From assembly GCF_900184895.1 (NCBI RefSeq), contig NZ_FXZK01000005.1:1-64000 (forward strand): DNA of 64,000 nucleotides, written 5' to 3'. Origin of the DNA: Flavimaricola marinus. GTDB taxonomy: Bacteria; Pseudomonadota; Alphaproteobacteria; Rhodobacterales; Rhodobacteraceae. Of the stretch, positions 36,828 to 46,737 are shown in pieces; positions within the stretch are counted from its first letter, which is position 1, and each line of letters opens with the position of its first letter. The notes under the pieces are model-generated. The model searched no databases. It was not told the DNA's origin and was given only the letters and a program-made list of their open reading frames with translations. The position numbers and the translations under genes are program-made.

Positions 36828-38051
36828 ATGTCGACAATTTCCAAGTCGCGATTTCTGGATCGCACGACGGCTCCACACATTCTGACGCTAATCCTGCTCG
36901 CAGGGCTACCCGCGCTCAACATGACGATTTTTCTGCCGTCCCTGAACCACATGGCCGAGGAATTCGGCACGAATTATGGCGTCATCCAGCTTGCCGTTTC
37001 GGGCTATCTGGCGACGACGGCCATCCTGCAACTGGTGGTCGGTCCGCTGTCTGATCGGTTTGGACGGCGCAAGATCGTTCTGGCTGCGCTGGGGATCTTT
37101 CTGATCGCGACCGTGGGCGCGATGCTGGCCCCCAGCGTCGGGATTTTCCTCGCGTTTCGGATGCTGCAAGCCTCTGTCGCCACGGGAATCGTGCTCAGCC
37201 GGGCCATCGTGCGGGATATCGTGCCGACCGCGCAGGCCGCATCGATGATCGGCTACGTGACGATGGGCATGGCACTGGTTCCCATGCTGGCGCCGATGAT
37301 CGGCGGGACGCTGGACCAGTTCTTCGGCTGGCGCGCCAGCCTCGGGTTCGTGCTCATCGCCGGAGCGGTGGTGATGCTACTGTGCTACCGGGATTTGGGC
37401 GAGACGGTCTCGGGCAAGGGCGTGAGCTTTTCCGCACAGATCAAAGGGTATCCGGAATTGCTGACCTCGCCACGGTTCTGGGGCTATTCCATGTGCGCCG
37501 CCTTTGGGTCCGGCGCGTTCTTTGCCCTGCTGGGCGGCGCTTCCTTTGTCGCCGGTGCGCATTTTGGCCTGTCACCCGTTCTGACGGGCTTTGCCCTCGG
37601 GTCGCCGGCGTTGGGCTATGGCTTCGGCAATTTTCTGTCGGGCCGATTTGCGGTGCGGTTCGGGATCAACAAGATGGCGCTGGCCGGCACCAGCGTGGCG
37701 AGCATCGGCATGGGAACCTCGCTTCTGCTGTCCTTGATCGGGGTCGATCAGCCCTTCGTCTTCTTCGGGCTCTGCACCCTGCTCGGGCTGGGCAACGGCC
37801 TGATGATGCCGAGCGCGGCGGCCGGGTCGATTTCAGTCCGCCCGGAACTGGCCGGCACCGCCAGCGGCCTGAGTGGCGCCATGATGATCGGCGGCGGCGC
37901 CGGGCTCTCGGCCTGGGCGGGAAGCCTGCTGACCGTCGAAACCGGGCCGATGCCGCTGCAACTTCTCATGTTCCTTGTGTCGGTGCTTGGCGCGGTTTCG
38001 ATCCTGCTGGTCATGCGCCGCGAAAAGACGTTGGCCCGGCAGGAAGATTGA
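36828..38051 (+). CDS. MFS multidrug transporter (Bcr/CflA type)
   Basis: A 407-residue major-facilitator permease with 12 hydrophobic segments. The inter-helix motif A is present as GPLSDRFGRRKIVL, and the fifth-helix region RMLQASVATGIVLSRAIVRD carries the conserved Arg of the drug:H+ antiporter family. The N-terminal PSLNHMAEEFGTNYGVIQL is typical of Bcr/CflA proteins. It is divergent from pccB and 64 bp upstream of the regulator gene, so it might be under the same control. Substrate unknown. Confidence 0.9.
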   Translation: MSTISKSRFLDRTTAPHILTLILLAGLPALNMTIFLPSLNHMAEEFGTNYGVIQLAVSGYLATTAILQLVVGPLSDRFGRRKIVLAALGIFLIATVGAMLAPSVGIFLAFRMLQASVATGIVLSRAIVRDIVPTAQAASMIGYVTMGMALVPMLAPMIGGTLDQFFGWRASLGFVLIAGAVVMLLCYRDLGETVSGKGVSFSAQIKGYPELLTSPRFWGYSMCAAFGSGAFFALLGGASFVAGAHFGLSPVLTGFALGSPALGYGFGNFLSGRFAVRFGINKMALAGTSVASIGMGTSLLLSLIGVDQPFVFFGLCTLLGLGNGLMMPSAAAGSISVRPELAGTASGLSGAMMIGGGAGLSAWAGSLLTVETGPMPLQLLMFLVSVLGAVSILLVMRREKTLARQED

Positions 38052-38063
38052 CGCCCCTCTTGC

Positions 38064-38093
38064 TTTGCAGGCTTTGCAACGGCACTTTGCAAA
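38064..38093. promoter_or_regulatory. PccR/ScfR-type boxes upstream of the regulator gene
   Basis: Three TTTGCA half-sites occur in 30 bp: TTTGCAGG (38064), TTTGCAAC (38073) and TTTGCAAA (38086), about 20-50 bp before the regulator ATG. This fits autoregulation by the encoded protein. Confidence 0.65.
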
Positions 38094-38115
38094 GAATCCG
38101 CAACAGGAGGCGTCG

Positions 38116-39516
38116 ATGGCCGCACCCAAACTCTATGCCGGTGCCAAGCTGCGCGATCTGCGCACCCGGCTTGGCCTGACGCAACGGATCTTTGCCGAGA
38201 GGCTCGGCGTCTCGCTGCCCTATCTCAACCAGATGGAAAACAACAACCGGCCGATCTCGACCACCGTGGTCGTCGGGCTGGCGCAAGAGTTCGGCTTTGA
38301 CGTGACCGAGCTGCAATCCGGAGACGAAGTCCGGCTGGTGGGCGACATGCGCGAAGCTCTGGCCGATCCGGTCTTCAGCGGCCCCGCCCCGACCGCGGCC
38401 GATCTGCGGCTCGCGGCGGGCAATGCGCCGGCATTGGCGCATGCGTTCCTCACCCTGCATGCCGCCTACCGACAGACACACGAAAGGCTGGCCTCGCTTG
38501 ACGAGGCACTCGGCCGTGAGGACGCGCGTCTGCAAACCAGCCCTTGGGAGGAAGTTCGCGACTTCTTTCACTATTGCGACAATTACATTGATCCGGTCGA
38601 CCGGGCGGCAGAGCATTTCTCGGAGCAGCGGCCCGCGGGGCAAAGCACCGAAGCCGCCGCCCGTCAGGCCCTCGCCGACCTTGGCGTCACGGTGATCGAG
38701 ACCGAGGACGGCCCGCTTCGCGACTACGATCCACGACAGGCGGTGCTGCGGCTGTCGCGCCGGGCCGCACCGGCCACGCGGACCTTTCAGGCGCTGCTGC
38801 AATTCGCACTGCTCAGCCAGGATCGGCTGCTGGAGGCGACGCTGGACCTGGCACGGTTTCAAACCGCGGAAGCGCGGGCCATCGCAAAGGTCGGGCTGGC
38901 AAACTACTTTGCCGGGGCGGCGCTGATGCCCTATGCCGCATTCCTCGCTGCCGCGCGCGAGACGCGTCACGATCTGGAACGACTGGCAGACACTTTCGGC
39001 GCATCCTTCGAACAGGTGGCGCATCGGCTCTCGACCCTGCAACGGGCCGGAGACAAGGGGATTCCGTTCTTCTTTGTCCGGGTCGATCAGGCCGGAACGA
39101 TCACCAAGCGGCACTCGGCCACGACGCTGCAATTCGCGCGATATGGCGGCGCCTGTCCGCTCTGGAACGTGCATTCCGCTTTCGAGACACCCAATACCTG
39201 GCTGCGCCAACTGGCCGAGACGCCGGACGGGGTGCGCTATTTCTGCCTTGCCCGCGACGTCAGCAAATCCGGCGGAGCGTTTGACGCGCCGGTGCGGCGC
39301 TATGCTTTGGGGCTTGGCTGCGAGATCAGGCACGCCAAGGCGCTGGTCTACGCCGATCACATGGATCTGGACGCGCCTGCCGCCTATCAGCCGATCGGCA
39401 TCTCGTGCCGGATTTGCGAACGGCGGGATTGCCACCAGCGGGCCGTTCCACCCCTTGAACGGCGGCTGAGCGTCGATCCGTCCAGACGCGGGGTCTTGCC
39501 CTATTCCGTTGGCTGA
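38116..39516 (+). CDS. pccR: ScfR-family short-chain fatty acyl-CoA regulator, PccR-like
   Basis: A 466-residue regulator. Residues ~8-65 form an XRE HTH (LRTRLGLTQRIFAERLGVSL). A central IrrE/M78-like region contains the conserved ANYFAGAALMPY but no HExxH, so it is not a peptidase. The C-terminal acyl-CoA-sensing domain ends with a Cys cluster, SCRICERRDC. The ATG at 38116 follows AGGAGG. The family includes RamB and PccR and binds TTTGCAAA sites, which are present before this gene and pccB. The pccR name rests on this context. Confidence 0.85.
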   Translation: MAAPKLYAGAKLRDLRTRLGLTQRIFAERLGVSLPYLNQMENNNRPISTTVVVGLAQEFGFDVTELQSGDEVRLVGDMREALADPVFSGPAPTAADLRLAAGNAPALAHAFLTLHAAYRQTHERLASLDEALGREDARLQTSPWEEVRDFFHYCDNYIDPVDRAAEHFSEQRPAGQSTEAAARQALADLGVTVIETEDGPLRDYDPRQAVLRLSRRAAPATRTFQALLQFALLSQDRLLEATLDLARFQTAEARAIAKVGLANYFAGAALMPYAAFLAAARETRHDLERLADTFGASFEQVAHRLSTLQRAGDKGIPFFFVRVDQAGTITKRHSATTLQFARYGGACPLWNVHSAFETPNTWLRQLAETPDGVRYFCLARDVSKSGGAFDAPVRRYALGLGCEIRHAKALVYADHMDLDAPAAYQPIGISCRICERRDCHQRAVPPLERRLSVDPSRRGVLPYSVG

Positions 39517-39582
39517 TCCGGCATTGCAATTCCCACCGCGTCGTCAGATGCTGTGCCAAACACGCGAGGGGAGACGCAGCAT

Positions 39583-40035
39583 ATGGAAATGGATGGGACA
39601 AGAGTGATCGCCGCAGACCGTGAAACGGTGTGGGCGCGGCTCAACGATGCCGAAACGCTCAAGGCCTGCATTCCCGGCTGTCAGGAACTGACCGGCAATC
39701 CGGACGAAGGCTTTGCCGCCGTGGTCACCCAGAAGGTCGGCCCCGTGAAAGCCACGTTCAAGGGAGAAGTGACGCTGGAGAACGTCGTGCCGGGTGTCAG
39801 CTATACCATCACCGGCGAAGGCAAGGGCGGCGTCGCCGGCTTTGCCAAGGGCGGTGCCGATGTCTCGCTGGCCGATGTCGAGGGCGGAACCGAATTGACC
39901 TACGCCGTGAAGGCGCAGGTCGGTGGCAAGCTCGCCCAACTGGGCAACCGACTGATCTCGGGCTTTGCCCGCAAGATGTCGGACCAGTTCTTCGAGCGTT
40001 TTCAGGAAGAGGTCGAGGGAACCGGAGCCTCTTAG
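39583..40035 (+). CDS. CoxG-like SRPBCC protein (CO dehydrogenase subunit G family)
   Basis: A 150-residue SRPBCC protein. The family signature is clear: ADRETVWARLNDAETLKACIPGCQEL, then a KVGPVKATFKGEVTLEN strand pair and the C-terminal GGKLAQLGNRLISGFARKM. CoxG proteins are implicated in maturation or membrane attachment of molybdenum hydroxylases; no such enzyme is encoded in this window. The start at 39583 has GGGGAG upstream. It overlaps the convergent YdcH-like gene by 4 nt. Confidence 0.87.
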   Translation: MEMDGTRVIAADRETVWARLNDAETLKACIPGCQELTGNPDEGFAAVVTQKVGPVKATFKGEVTLENVVPGVSYTITGEGKGGVAGFAKGGADVSLADVEGGTELTYAVKAQVGGKLAQLGNRLISGFARKMSDQFFERFQEEVEGTGAS

Positions 40036-40277
40036 GCCTTGGCCTTCGACAGCTCGGCCCAGATCTGATCCTTCAGAGCCATGCGCTCCTTGCGCATCTG
40101 AACCATATGCGCGTCGTCCGTGGGCTCGATATCCGTTTCGGCCCGGTGAATCGCGCGGTTGACCGTGTGATAGCTATCGGTCATCGCCGCGAAATGCGCG
40201 TTCGACTGGCGAAGCTCGTGGATCGCGTCCACCTGATCTGGGAATTCCTCGTGCAGTTCGTGCGGTGTGTTCGACAT
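40032..40277 (-). CDS. YdcH-like (DUF465) small protein
   Basis: An 81-residue helical protein. The pattern HELHEEFPDQVDAIHELRQSN followed by HMVQMRKERMALKDQIWAEL is that of YdcH/SlyX-like DUF465 proteins, which form a coiled-coil hairpin. AGGAGG precedes the ATG at 40277. It is transcribed toward the convergent coxG-like gene. Its exact cellular role is unknown. Confidence 0.8.
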   Translation of the reverse strand: MSNTPHELHEEFPDQVDAIHELRQSNAHFAAMTDSYHTVNRAIHRAETDIEPTDDAHMVQMRKERMALKDQIWAELSKAKA

Positions 40278-40355
40278 TGCAGCCTCCTTTTGCATGTTGG
40301 CCCCAGATTAGAGCCAACACACAGGAGCGACCTTGATCCGTATCAAACCGGACCA

Positions 40356-42008
40356 CTATCTTTGCGAAGTTTCCCAGTTTTCTGCGATCTTGGGCTGAGC
40401 GTTCGACGGCGGCAGCGGAGTCCGGCCGAGGATATGATCTGCAGCCTTCTCGCCCACCATGATCGACGGCCCGTTCAGGTTGCCGTTGGTGATGCGTGGA
40501 AAGATCGAACTGTCGGCGACTCTGAGCCCGTCTACCCCGATCACCCGCGTTTCTGGGTCGACGACCGCGTTCACGTCGTCGGCGCGGCCCATCCGGCAGG
40601 TGCCGCAGGGATGATAGGCGCTTTCGGCATGTTCGCGGATCGCTTCGTCAAGCTCCGCATCGGTCTGAAGATCCGCGCCAGGCTGAATCTCGTGTCCGCG
40701 GTAGGGGTCAAAGGCGGGCTGTGCAAAGATTTCGCGGGTGAGGCGAATGCAGGTTCGGAAGTCCTCCCAATCCTGCGGATCGGACATGTAGTTGAACCGG
40801 ATTTCCGGGGCGGCGGCGGGATCCGCGCTGCGCAATGTGACCGCGCCGCGTGACGCCGAGCGCATCGGTCCGACATGGGCCTGAAACCCATGACCCTCGG
40901 CCGCCACCTTGCCGTCGTAGCGGACCGCGAGCGGCAGGAAATGGAATTGCACGTCGGGATAGGGCACCCCTGCCCGGCTGCGGATAAACCCGGCGCTCTC
41001 GAACTGGTTCGACGTGGCTAGCCCGGTGCGAGTGAACAGCCATTGTGCGCCAAGCAGGCCTTTTCCGAACAAATTCCAATACTTGTACAGGGAGACAGGC
41101 TGGGTTGCCGACATCTGAATATACATTTCCAGATGGTCCTGCAGGTTCTGACCGACGCCGGGTCGGTCCGCGATCACGTTGATGCCATGCTCTGCCAGAT
41201 GGGCGGCGGGGCCGATGCCGGACAGCATCAACAGCTTGGGCGAGTTGATGGCAGAGGCCGCGATGATCACCTCCGCTTCGGCCCAGATCACCTGCTTGGC
41301 ACCGCCGCGCAGGACCTCGACGCCGACAGCGCGGCCATCCTCGATGACGACGCGCTGTGCCAGCGCCTTGACCACCTCGACACGCCCGGTTTTCTGGGCG
41401 GGGCGCAGGTAGGCATTGGCGGCAGACCAGCGCTGGCCCTTCCAGATGGTCGCCTCCATCGCGCCGAAGCCTTCTTGCTGCTCGCCGTTGTAATCCGAGG
41501 TCACAGCATAGCCCGCCTGTGCGCCGGCCTCGGTAAAGGCTTGCGTCAGCGGGTTGTCACGTGGGCCGCGCGAGATGTGCAAGGGGCCGTCGGTGCCGCG
41601 CCACTCGCTGGGGGTTTCGCTGCCGTGCCAATGCTCCATCCGTTTGAAATAGGGGAGAACATCGGCATAGGCCCAGCCCTGAGCGCCGGAGTCGGACCAA
41701 TGGTCGAAGTCGCCCGCATGGCCGCGGACATAGACCATGCCGTTGATGCTGGACGACCCGCCGATGACCTTGCCGCGCGGGCAGGCCAGTTTACGGCCAC
41801 CCAAGTGCGGCTCGGGTTCGGACTGATATCCCCAATCGTAGCGGGACATGTTCATCGGATAGCTCAGCGCCGCCGGCATCTGGATAAAGGGACCGGCGTC
41901 GGTCCCGCCATATTCGATGACGATCACCCGTTTGCCGGCCTCGGCAAGCCGGTAGGCGATGGCGCAACCGGCGCTTCCAGCGCCGATGATGACGTATTCG
42001 GATTGCAT
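40356..42008 (-). CDS. betA: Choline dehydrogenase
   Basis: A 550-residue FAD-dependent GMC oxidoreductase that oxidises choline to betaine aldehyde at the membrane. The ADP-binding motif [17 protein letters not shown] opens the protein. GMC signature 1 ([18 protein letters not shown]) and signature 2 ([14 protein letters not shown]) are intact, and the C-terminal catalytic His lies in [11 protein letters not shown]. It follows betB by 72 bp on the same strand. Confidence 0.95.
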   Translation of the reverse strand: MQSEYVIIGAGSAGCAIAYRLAEAGKRVIVIEYGGTDAGPFIQMPAALSYPMNMSRYDWGYQSEPEPHLGGRKLACPRGKVIGGSSSINGMVYVRGHAGDFDHWSDSGAQGWAYADVLPYFKRMEHWHGSETPSEWRGTDGPLHISRGPRDNPLTQAFTEAGAQAGYAVTSDYNGEQQEGFGAMEATIWKGQRWSAANAYLRPAQKTGRVEVVKALAQRVVIEDGRAVGVEVLRGGAKQVIWAEAEVIIAASAINSPKLLMLSGIGPAAHLAEHGINVIADRPGVGQNLQDHLEMYIQMSATQPVSLYKYWNLFGKGLLGAQWLFTRTGLATSNQFESAGFIRSRAGVPYPDVQFHFLPLAVRYDGKVAAEGHGFQAHVGPMRSASRGAVTLRSADPAAAPEIRFNYMSDPQDWEDFRTCIRLTREIFAQPAFDPYRGHEIQPGADLQTDAELDEAIREHAESAYHPCGTCRMGRADDVNAVVDPETRVIGVDGLRVADSSIFPRITNGNLNGPSIMVGEKAADHILGRTPLPPSNAQPKIAENWETSQR

Positions 42009-42080
42009 CAGAAAAGCCTCGAAACGGTGTGGATAAAGCGTCGGTCTGCCGTCGGTATCAGGTCGGTGTCACGCGTCATG

Positions 42081-43538
42081 TCAGAACGGTGCCTCGACGT
42101 CGCCCATGCCGACATAGACGCTCTTGATCTGGGTGTAGTATTCGATGGCGGCCTTGGAATTCTCGCGTCCGACGCCGCTGAGCTTGGAGCCGCCGAAAGG
42201 CGCCTCGACCGGGGCCAGATTGTAGTGGTTGATGTAGCAGGTGCCCGCCTCGAAGCCCGCGACCATCCGGTGCGCCCGGGTCAGATCGTTAGTGAATACC
42301 CCGGCGGCCAGGCCGTAGGGCGTGTCATTGGCGCGGGTGAGCACCTCCTCCTCGGTCTCGAAATCGAGGACCGACATGACCGGGCCGAAGATCTCTTCGC
42401 GGGCAATGGTCATGTCGTCGGTGACGTCGGCAAAGACGGTGGGCAGCAGGTAGAACCCGTCCCGGTCCGGGCGAGTGCCGCCGGTGACGAGGCGCGCGCC
42501 CTCCTCGATCCCCTTTGCGATGAAGCCCTCGACGATGCCGAGTTGCGCTTCGCTGACCATCGGACCAAAGGTCGTCGCCTCGTCCAGCGGATCGCCCAGC
42601 TTGGCACCGGCCAGCCGCTCGGTCATCCGCGCAAGGAAGGCCTCCTTGATGCCGGATTGCACGAATACGCGCGTGCCGTTCGAACAGACCTGACCTGTGG
42701 AATAGAAATTGCCGAGGATCGCGCCGGACACCGCCTTTTCCAGATCGGCGTCGTCGAAGATCACCAGCGGGGATTTTCCGCCCAGCTCCATTGTGACGTT
42801 GCGGATGCCTTCGGCGGCGGCGGCATAGACCTTGCGGCCGGTGGCGACCGATCCGGTCAGCGACACCTTGGCGACGCGGGTGTCACCGATCAGCGCGGCT
42901 CCGACGCCTCCGCGCCCCTGGATCACGTTGTAGAGGCCGGCCGGCAGGCCCGCCTCGTGCAGGATCTCGGCGACCTTGAGCGCACAGAGGGGGGTCGTCT
43001 CGGACGGCTTGAACACCATCGAGTTTCCGCAGGCCAGCGCGGGCGCGCCCTTCCATGCGGCGATCTGGGTGGGGTAGTTCCACGCGCCGATGCCGACGCA
43101 AACGCCCAGCGCCTCGCGCCGGGTGTAGACGAAATCGTCGCCGAGCTGGATCGTCTCGCCGGTCAGGCTAGCGGCGATCCCGCCGAAGAATTCCAGCGAA
43201 TCCGCCGCGGAGGTGGCATCTGCCACCAGCGTCTCGGAAAGCGGTTTGCCGGTGTCCATCGTTTCAAGCACGCTGAGATCGTGATTGCGCTCGCGGATCA
43301 TGTCGGCGGCGCGGCGCAGGATGCGGCCCCGCTCGACCCCCGGCAGAGCCGCCCACGCCTTTTGCGCCGACTGCGCGGAGGCGAGCGCCTTTTCGATGAT
43401 CGCGGGGGTCGCCTCGTAGACCGTGGCGATCGTCTTGCCCGTGGCCGGGTAGATCACCTCGATCGGTGTGCCTGCGGTGTCTTCGACATAAGCGCCATCG
43501 ATAAAATGGCTGGCGGTGGGCTGGGTTGGATAAGTCAT
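42081..43538 (-). CDS. betB: Betaine aldehyde dehydrogenase
   Basis: A 485-residue NAD(P)-dependent aldehyde dehydrogenase that forms glycine betaine. The catalytic Glu lies in [12 protein letters not shown] and the nucleophilic Cys in [14 protein letters not shown]; the NAD-binding [15 protein letters not shown] is present. GGAGG precedes the ATG. It sits between betC and betA on one strand, with a copy of the short intergenic motif in the 40-bp gap before it. Confidence 0.95.
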   Translation of the reverse strand: MTYPTQPTASHFIDGAYVEDTAGTPIEVIYPATGKTIATVYEATPAIIEKALASAQSAQKAWAALPGVERGRILRRAADMIRERNHDLSVLETMDTGKPLSETLVADATSAADSLEFFGGIAASLTGETIQLGDDFVYTRREALGVCVGIGAWNYPTQIAAWKGAPALACGNSMVFKPSETTPLCALKVAEILHEAGLPAGLYNVIQGRGGVGAALIGDTRVAKVSLTGSVATGRKVYAAAAEGIRNVTMELGGKSPLVIFDDADLEKAVSGAILGNFYSTGQVCSNGTRVFVQSGIKEAFLARMTERLAGAKLGDPLDEATTFGPMVSEAQLGIVEGFIAKGIEEGARLVTGGTRPDRDGFYLLPTVFADVTDDMTIAREEIFGPVMSVLDFETEEEVLTRANDTPYGLAAGVFTNDLTRAHRMVAGFEAGTCYINHYNLAPVEAPFGGSKLSGVGRENSKAAIEYYTQIKSVYVGMGDVEAPF

Positions 43539-43552
43539 GCTGCCTCCGGCGG

Positions 43553-43575
43553 GAGTTTTTGGGCCAAGATGAAGG
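43553..43575 (+). repeat. Short intergenic motif, copy 2 of 3
   Basis: GAGTTTTTGGGCCAAGATG and following GAAGG on the plus strand, i.e. the reverse orientation of the copies at 8973 and 57621 with minor changes. It occupies most of the 40-bp gap between betC and betB. Confidence 0.55.
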
Positions 43576-43578
43576 AGA

Positions 43579-45075
43579 TCATTCGCCTCTGGGGAAACGT
43601 TTGGACTCTTCGAGGATGTTGAGGTCCATGTGATTGCGCATGTAGCGCTCGGATGCTTTCTGGAGCGGCTGGTAATCCCATGGATAATAGCTGCCGTTGC
43701 GCAGGGCGGGATAGACGACCCAGCGCCGGGCCTGTGACTGACGCACCTCGGCGTCGAATTTCGCCAGATCCCAACGGGCTTCGGATTTCGCCCTGAGTTG
43801 GGTCAGGGTGCCTTGGTGCGCCGGGTGATCGGCCAGATTGGTGGTCTCGCCCGGATCGGCGTCAAGATCGAAGAGCTGGTCGGGATCGAGCGCGCAGCGG
43901 ATGTATTTCCATTTGCCGTAGCGCAGGGCGACGAGCGGCGCCTGGCTGCCTTCGGCGGCGTATTCCATGGCAACGGGGGCGGTTCTGTCGGGATTGGTGA
44001 GCGTTTCGCCGTCGGTCCAGGGCATGATTTCCGACATGTCGATACCGGCGAGATCGGCCAGTGTGGGCAGGATGTCGATGGTGGAGACGGGCGTATCGAC
44101 CCGACCGGCCGCGAGGCTGGGCGCGCTGATCATCAGCGGCACCCGCGCCGAGCCTTCGCGGAACGACATCTTGAACCACATCCCACGCTCGCCCAGCATG
44201 TCGCCGTGATCCGAGCAGAAGACGATGATCGCCTCTTGCCGGATGTCTTCGAGCGTTTGCAGGAGCTCGCCGATCTTGTCGTCGAGATAGCTGATGTTGG
44301 CGAAGTAGGCTTGCCGCGAGCGCCGGATATTTTCCACCGTGATGTTGAAATTCTTATAGTCGTTGGCGTCCATCAGCCGCTGCGAATGCGGATCCTGTTC
44401 GGAATAGGCAAGCGCGGGTTGCTCAGGCTCAAGATGGTCGCAGTCGTTGTATAGGTCCCAATACTTGCGCCGGGCCACGTAGGGATCGTGCGGATGGGTA
44501 AAGCTGACGGTCAGGCACCAGGGCTGTTCGTCGGCCCCGCGCGACAGATCGTAGAGCCGTTGCTTGGCCTGATGGGCGACGTCGTCGTCGTACTCCATCT
44601 GGTTGGTAATCTCGGCCACCCCTGCCCCGGTCACCGACCCGAGGTTGTGATACCACCAGTCGATCCGCTCGCCCGGCTTCCGGTAATCGGGCGTCCAGCC
44701 GAAATCGGCGGGGTAGATGTCGGTGGTCAACCGTTCCTCGAACCCGTGCATCTGATCCGGGCCGACAAAGTGCATTTTGCCGGACAGGCAGGTGAGGTAG
44801 CCGGCCCGCCGCAGATGATGCGCATAGGTGGGGATCGACGAGACGAACTCCGCGGCGTTGTCGTAGACGCCGGTCCGCGACGGCAGTTGCCCGGACATGA
44901 ACGACGCACGACCGGGGGCGCAAAGCGGCGACGCGGTATAGGCGGCGCTGAACCGGGTCGAGCGGGCCGCCAGCGCCTTGAGATGCGGCGCGTGCAGCCA
45001 GTCGGCCGGGCCGTCCGGGAACAGGGTGCCGTTCAACTGATCGACCATCAGGATCAGGATGTTGGGTTGGCTCAT
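43579..45075 (-). CDS. betC: Choline-sulfatase
   Basis: A 498-residue type I sulfatase that hydrolyses choline-O-sulfate to choline. The formylglycine motif C-x-P-x-R is present ([11 protein letters not shown]), with metal ligands ILILMVDQ near the N-terminus and [13 protein letters not shown]. The C-terminal choline-sulfatase tail ([20 protein letters not shown]) is typical. No signal peptide, consistent with a cytoplasmic enzyme fed by ChoXWV. Its start overlaps the betI stop by 4 nt. Confidence 0.95.
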   Translation of the reverse strand: MSQPNILILMVDQLNGTLFPDGPADWLHAPHLKALAARSTRFSAAYTASPLCAPGRASFMSGQLPSRTGVYDNAAEFVSSIPTYAHHLRRAGYLTCLSGKMHFVGPDQMHGFEERLTTDIYPADFGWTPDYRKPGERIDWWYHNLGSVTGAGVAEITNQMEYDDDVAHQAKQRLYDLSRGADEQPWCLTVSFTHPHDPYVARRKYWDLYNDCDHLEPEQPALAYSEQDPHSQRLMDANDYKNFNITVENIRRSRQAYFANISYLDDKIGELLQTLEDIRQEAIIVFCSDHGDMLGERGMWFKMSFREGSARVPLMISAPSLAAGRVDTPVSTIDILPTLADLAGIDMSEIMPWTDGETLTNPDRTAPVAMEYAAEGSQAPLVALRYGKWKYIRCALDPDQLFDLDADPGETTNLADHPAHQGTLTQLRAKSEARWDLAKFDAEVRQSQARRWVVYPALRNGSYYPWDYQPLQKASERYMRNHMDLNILEESKRFPRGE

Positions 45076-45656
45076 GACTGGACCGCCCTCAATTCGAGTT
45101 CCAGCGCGAACAGGACGTGCGCGCTGGCCGCCTCGCCGTCGGGGGTGCCCCTGCGCAGCCCCTGACGCAGGTAGAGTCCGTCGATCAGCCCCTCCAACCG
45201 CTCGGCGATGGCGGGCGCGCGATCACCGGCCAGCGGCGCCAGATCGTGGCACAGATTGCTGTGCAGCCGGCGCTGATAGACCCGCAACAGGCGCGCCGCG
45301 TCAGCCGATGTCCGAGCAAGGGCGTAGAAGTTGAGCCATGCGGCAATGACCTCGGGCCGAAAGTTCGACGTGCCGAAACCCGCCCGGATCACCGCCTCCA
45401 ACCGGGCTCGCGGCCCCGTCGCCCGGCTGAGCGCCGCGCGCACGTCCGCCCCGTAGACGGTGAGCACATGGCGCATGGCGGCGAGGAAAATCTGCTCCTT
45501 GCCGCCAAAGTAGTGATGCGCCAGCGCCGAGGACATGCCCGCCCGGCGGGCGATCTGGCTGACCGTCACGTCGAGTGTCCCTTGCAGCCCGATCTCGGCA
45601 ATGGTGGCTTCCACCAGAGCGGCGCGGCGTATAGGCTCCATCCCAAGTTTTGGCAT
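45072..45656 (-). CDS. betI: TetR-family repressor BetI
   Basis: A 194-residue choline-responsive repressor. The start MPKLGMEPIRRAALVEATI matches the family. The HTH is VTVSQIARRAGMSSALAHHYF, and the C-terminal ligand domain includes FWLNFYAL-like (AAWLNFYALAR) and GLIDGLYLRQGL. It is the first gene of the leftward betICBA operon and diverges from choX; the palindrome at 45713-45726 between them is the likely operator. Confidence 0.93.
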   Translation of the reverse strand: MPKLGMEPIRRAALVEATIAEIGLQGTLDVTVSQIARRAGMSSALAHHYFGGKEQIFLAAMRHVLTVYGADVRAALSRATGPRARLEAVIRAGFGTSNFRPEVIAAWLNFYALARTSADAARLLRVYQRRLHSNLCHDLAPLAGDRAPAIAERLEGLIDGLYLRQGLRRGTPDGEAASAHVLFALELELRAVQS

Positions 45657-45712
45657 GTTTTTGCGGTCCAATCACGGATTTGGGCTTGTCAGAACCACTT
45701 GAGACGTTTTTT

Positions 45713-45726
45713 ATTGACTCGTCAAT
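45713..45726. promoter_or_regulatory. Candidate BetI operator
   Basis: ATTGAC-TC-GTCAAT, a perfect 6-bp inverted repeat, lies in the 102-bp divergent region, 57 bp from the betI start and 33 bp from the choX start. Its ATTGA...TCAAT arms resemble the reported E. coli BetI site. A single site could control both directions. Confidence 0.65.
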
Positions 45727-45758
45727 CAAGAAAAACGCGACCCAACAGGAGAGACCAT

Positions 45759-46682
45759 ATGACCCTCAAGACAACACTGTCCGTACTGGCCGTCTGCGCC
45801 GCGGGCCCCGCTCTGGCCGAATGTGGCACGATCACCTTCTCGGACGTCGGCTGGACCGACATCACCGCGACCACGGCCGCGACGACCGTGATCCTCGATG
45901 CGCTGGGATACGATACCGAGATCGAGATCCTGTCGGTGCCGATTACCTATGCGTCGATGGCCGAAGGCGACGTGGACGTGTTCCTCGGCAACTGGATGCC
46001 GACGATGGAGGCCGATATCGCCCCCTACCGCGAGGCGGGCACGGTCGAGACCGTTCGCGTCAACCTGACCGGCGCGAAATACACGCTGGCCACCAATGCC
46101 GCAGGCGCCGCTCTGGGTATCACCAGCTTTGACGCCATCGCCGCCAATGCCGATGCGCTCGACAGCGAGATCTATGGCATCGAGCCCGGCAACGACGGCA
46201 ACCGCCTGATCCTCGATATGATCGAGGCAGATGCCTTTGGCCTGTCCGACTTCGAGCTGAAGGAAAGCTCCGAGCAAGGGATGCTGGCGCAGGTGGACCG
46301 TGCGTCGAGCCGCGACGAACCGATCATCTTCCTCGGCTGGGAACCGCACCCGATGAACGCCAATTTCGAGATGACCTATCTTGAAGGCGGTGACGACTGG
46401 TTCGGCCCCAACCTCGGCGGTGCCGAAGTGGCCACCAACGTGCGCGCGGGCTTTGCCGCCGATTGCCCGAATGTCGGCACGTTGCTTGAAAACCTGGAAT
46501 TTACGCTGGCCATGGAAAACGAGATCATGGGCGCGATCCTGAATGACGGTGCGGATCCGACCGACGCCGCCAGCGCATGGCTGGCCGCCAATACCGATGC
46601 AATCGGCCCATGGCTCGAAGGTGTGACAACCGCGGACGGTGGCGATGCCACCGCTGCTGTCATGGCTGCACTGGAGATGTAA
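45759..46682 (+). CDS. choX: Choline ABC transporter substrate-binding protein ChoX
   Basis: A 307-residue periplasmic binding protein with signal MTLKTTLSVLAVCAAGPALA. The ligand-box aromatics occur in VFLGNWMPTME and LGWEPHPMNANF, with FSDVGWTDITATTA at the N-terminus, as in Sinorhizobium ChoX, which binds choline with high affinity. The ATG at 45759 follows AGGAGA. Its permease and ATPase genes lie 0.95 kb downstream past an oppositely oriented gene. Confidence 0.93.
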   Translation: MTLKTTLSVLAVCAAGPALAECGTITFSDVGWTDITATTAATTVILDALGYDTEIEILSVPITYASMAEGDVDVFLGNWMPTMEADIAPYREAGTVETVRVNLTGAKYTLATNAAGAALGITSFDAIAANADALDSEIYGIEPGNDGNRLILDMIEADAFGLSDFELKESSEQGMLAQVDRASSRDEPIIFLGWEPHPMNANFEMTYLEGGDDWFGPNLGGAEVATNVRAGFAADCPNVGTLLENLEFTLAMENEIMGAILNDGADPTDAASAWLAANTDAIGPWLEGVTTADGGDATAAVMAALEM

Positions 46683-46708
46683 GGCTTTGCCTTACCGACA
46701 CAAAAAGA

Positions 46709-46732
46709 ATGGGGCCGCATCTGCGGCCCCAT
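46709..46732. terminator. Bidirectional-type terminator between choX and the MBL-fold gene
   Basis: A perfect 11-bp stem (ATGGGGCCGCA/TGCGGCCCCAT) with a 2-nt apex. On the minus strand TCTTTTTG follows, so it should end the leftward MBL gene. On the plus strand, it lies 27 bp after the choX stop and is preceded by an A-run. Confidence 0.75.
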
Positions 46733-46737
46733 CCGTA

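Noticed and set aside
40296-40318. GTTGGC/GCCAAC inverted repeat between the YdcH-like gene and betA
   Set aside because: Six-base arms with an 11-nt loop and no further support.
41043-43622. Plus-strand 859-codon open frame
   Set aside because: Antisense shadow of betA and betB, both with complete active sites.
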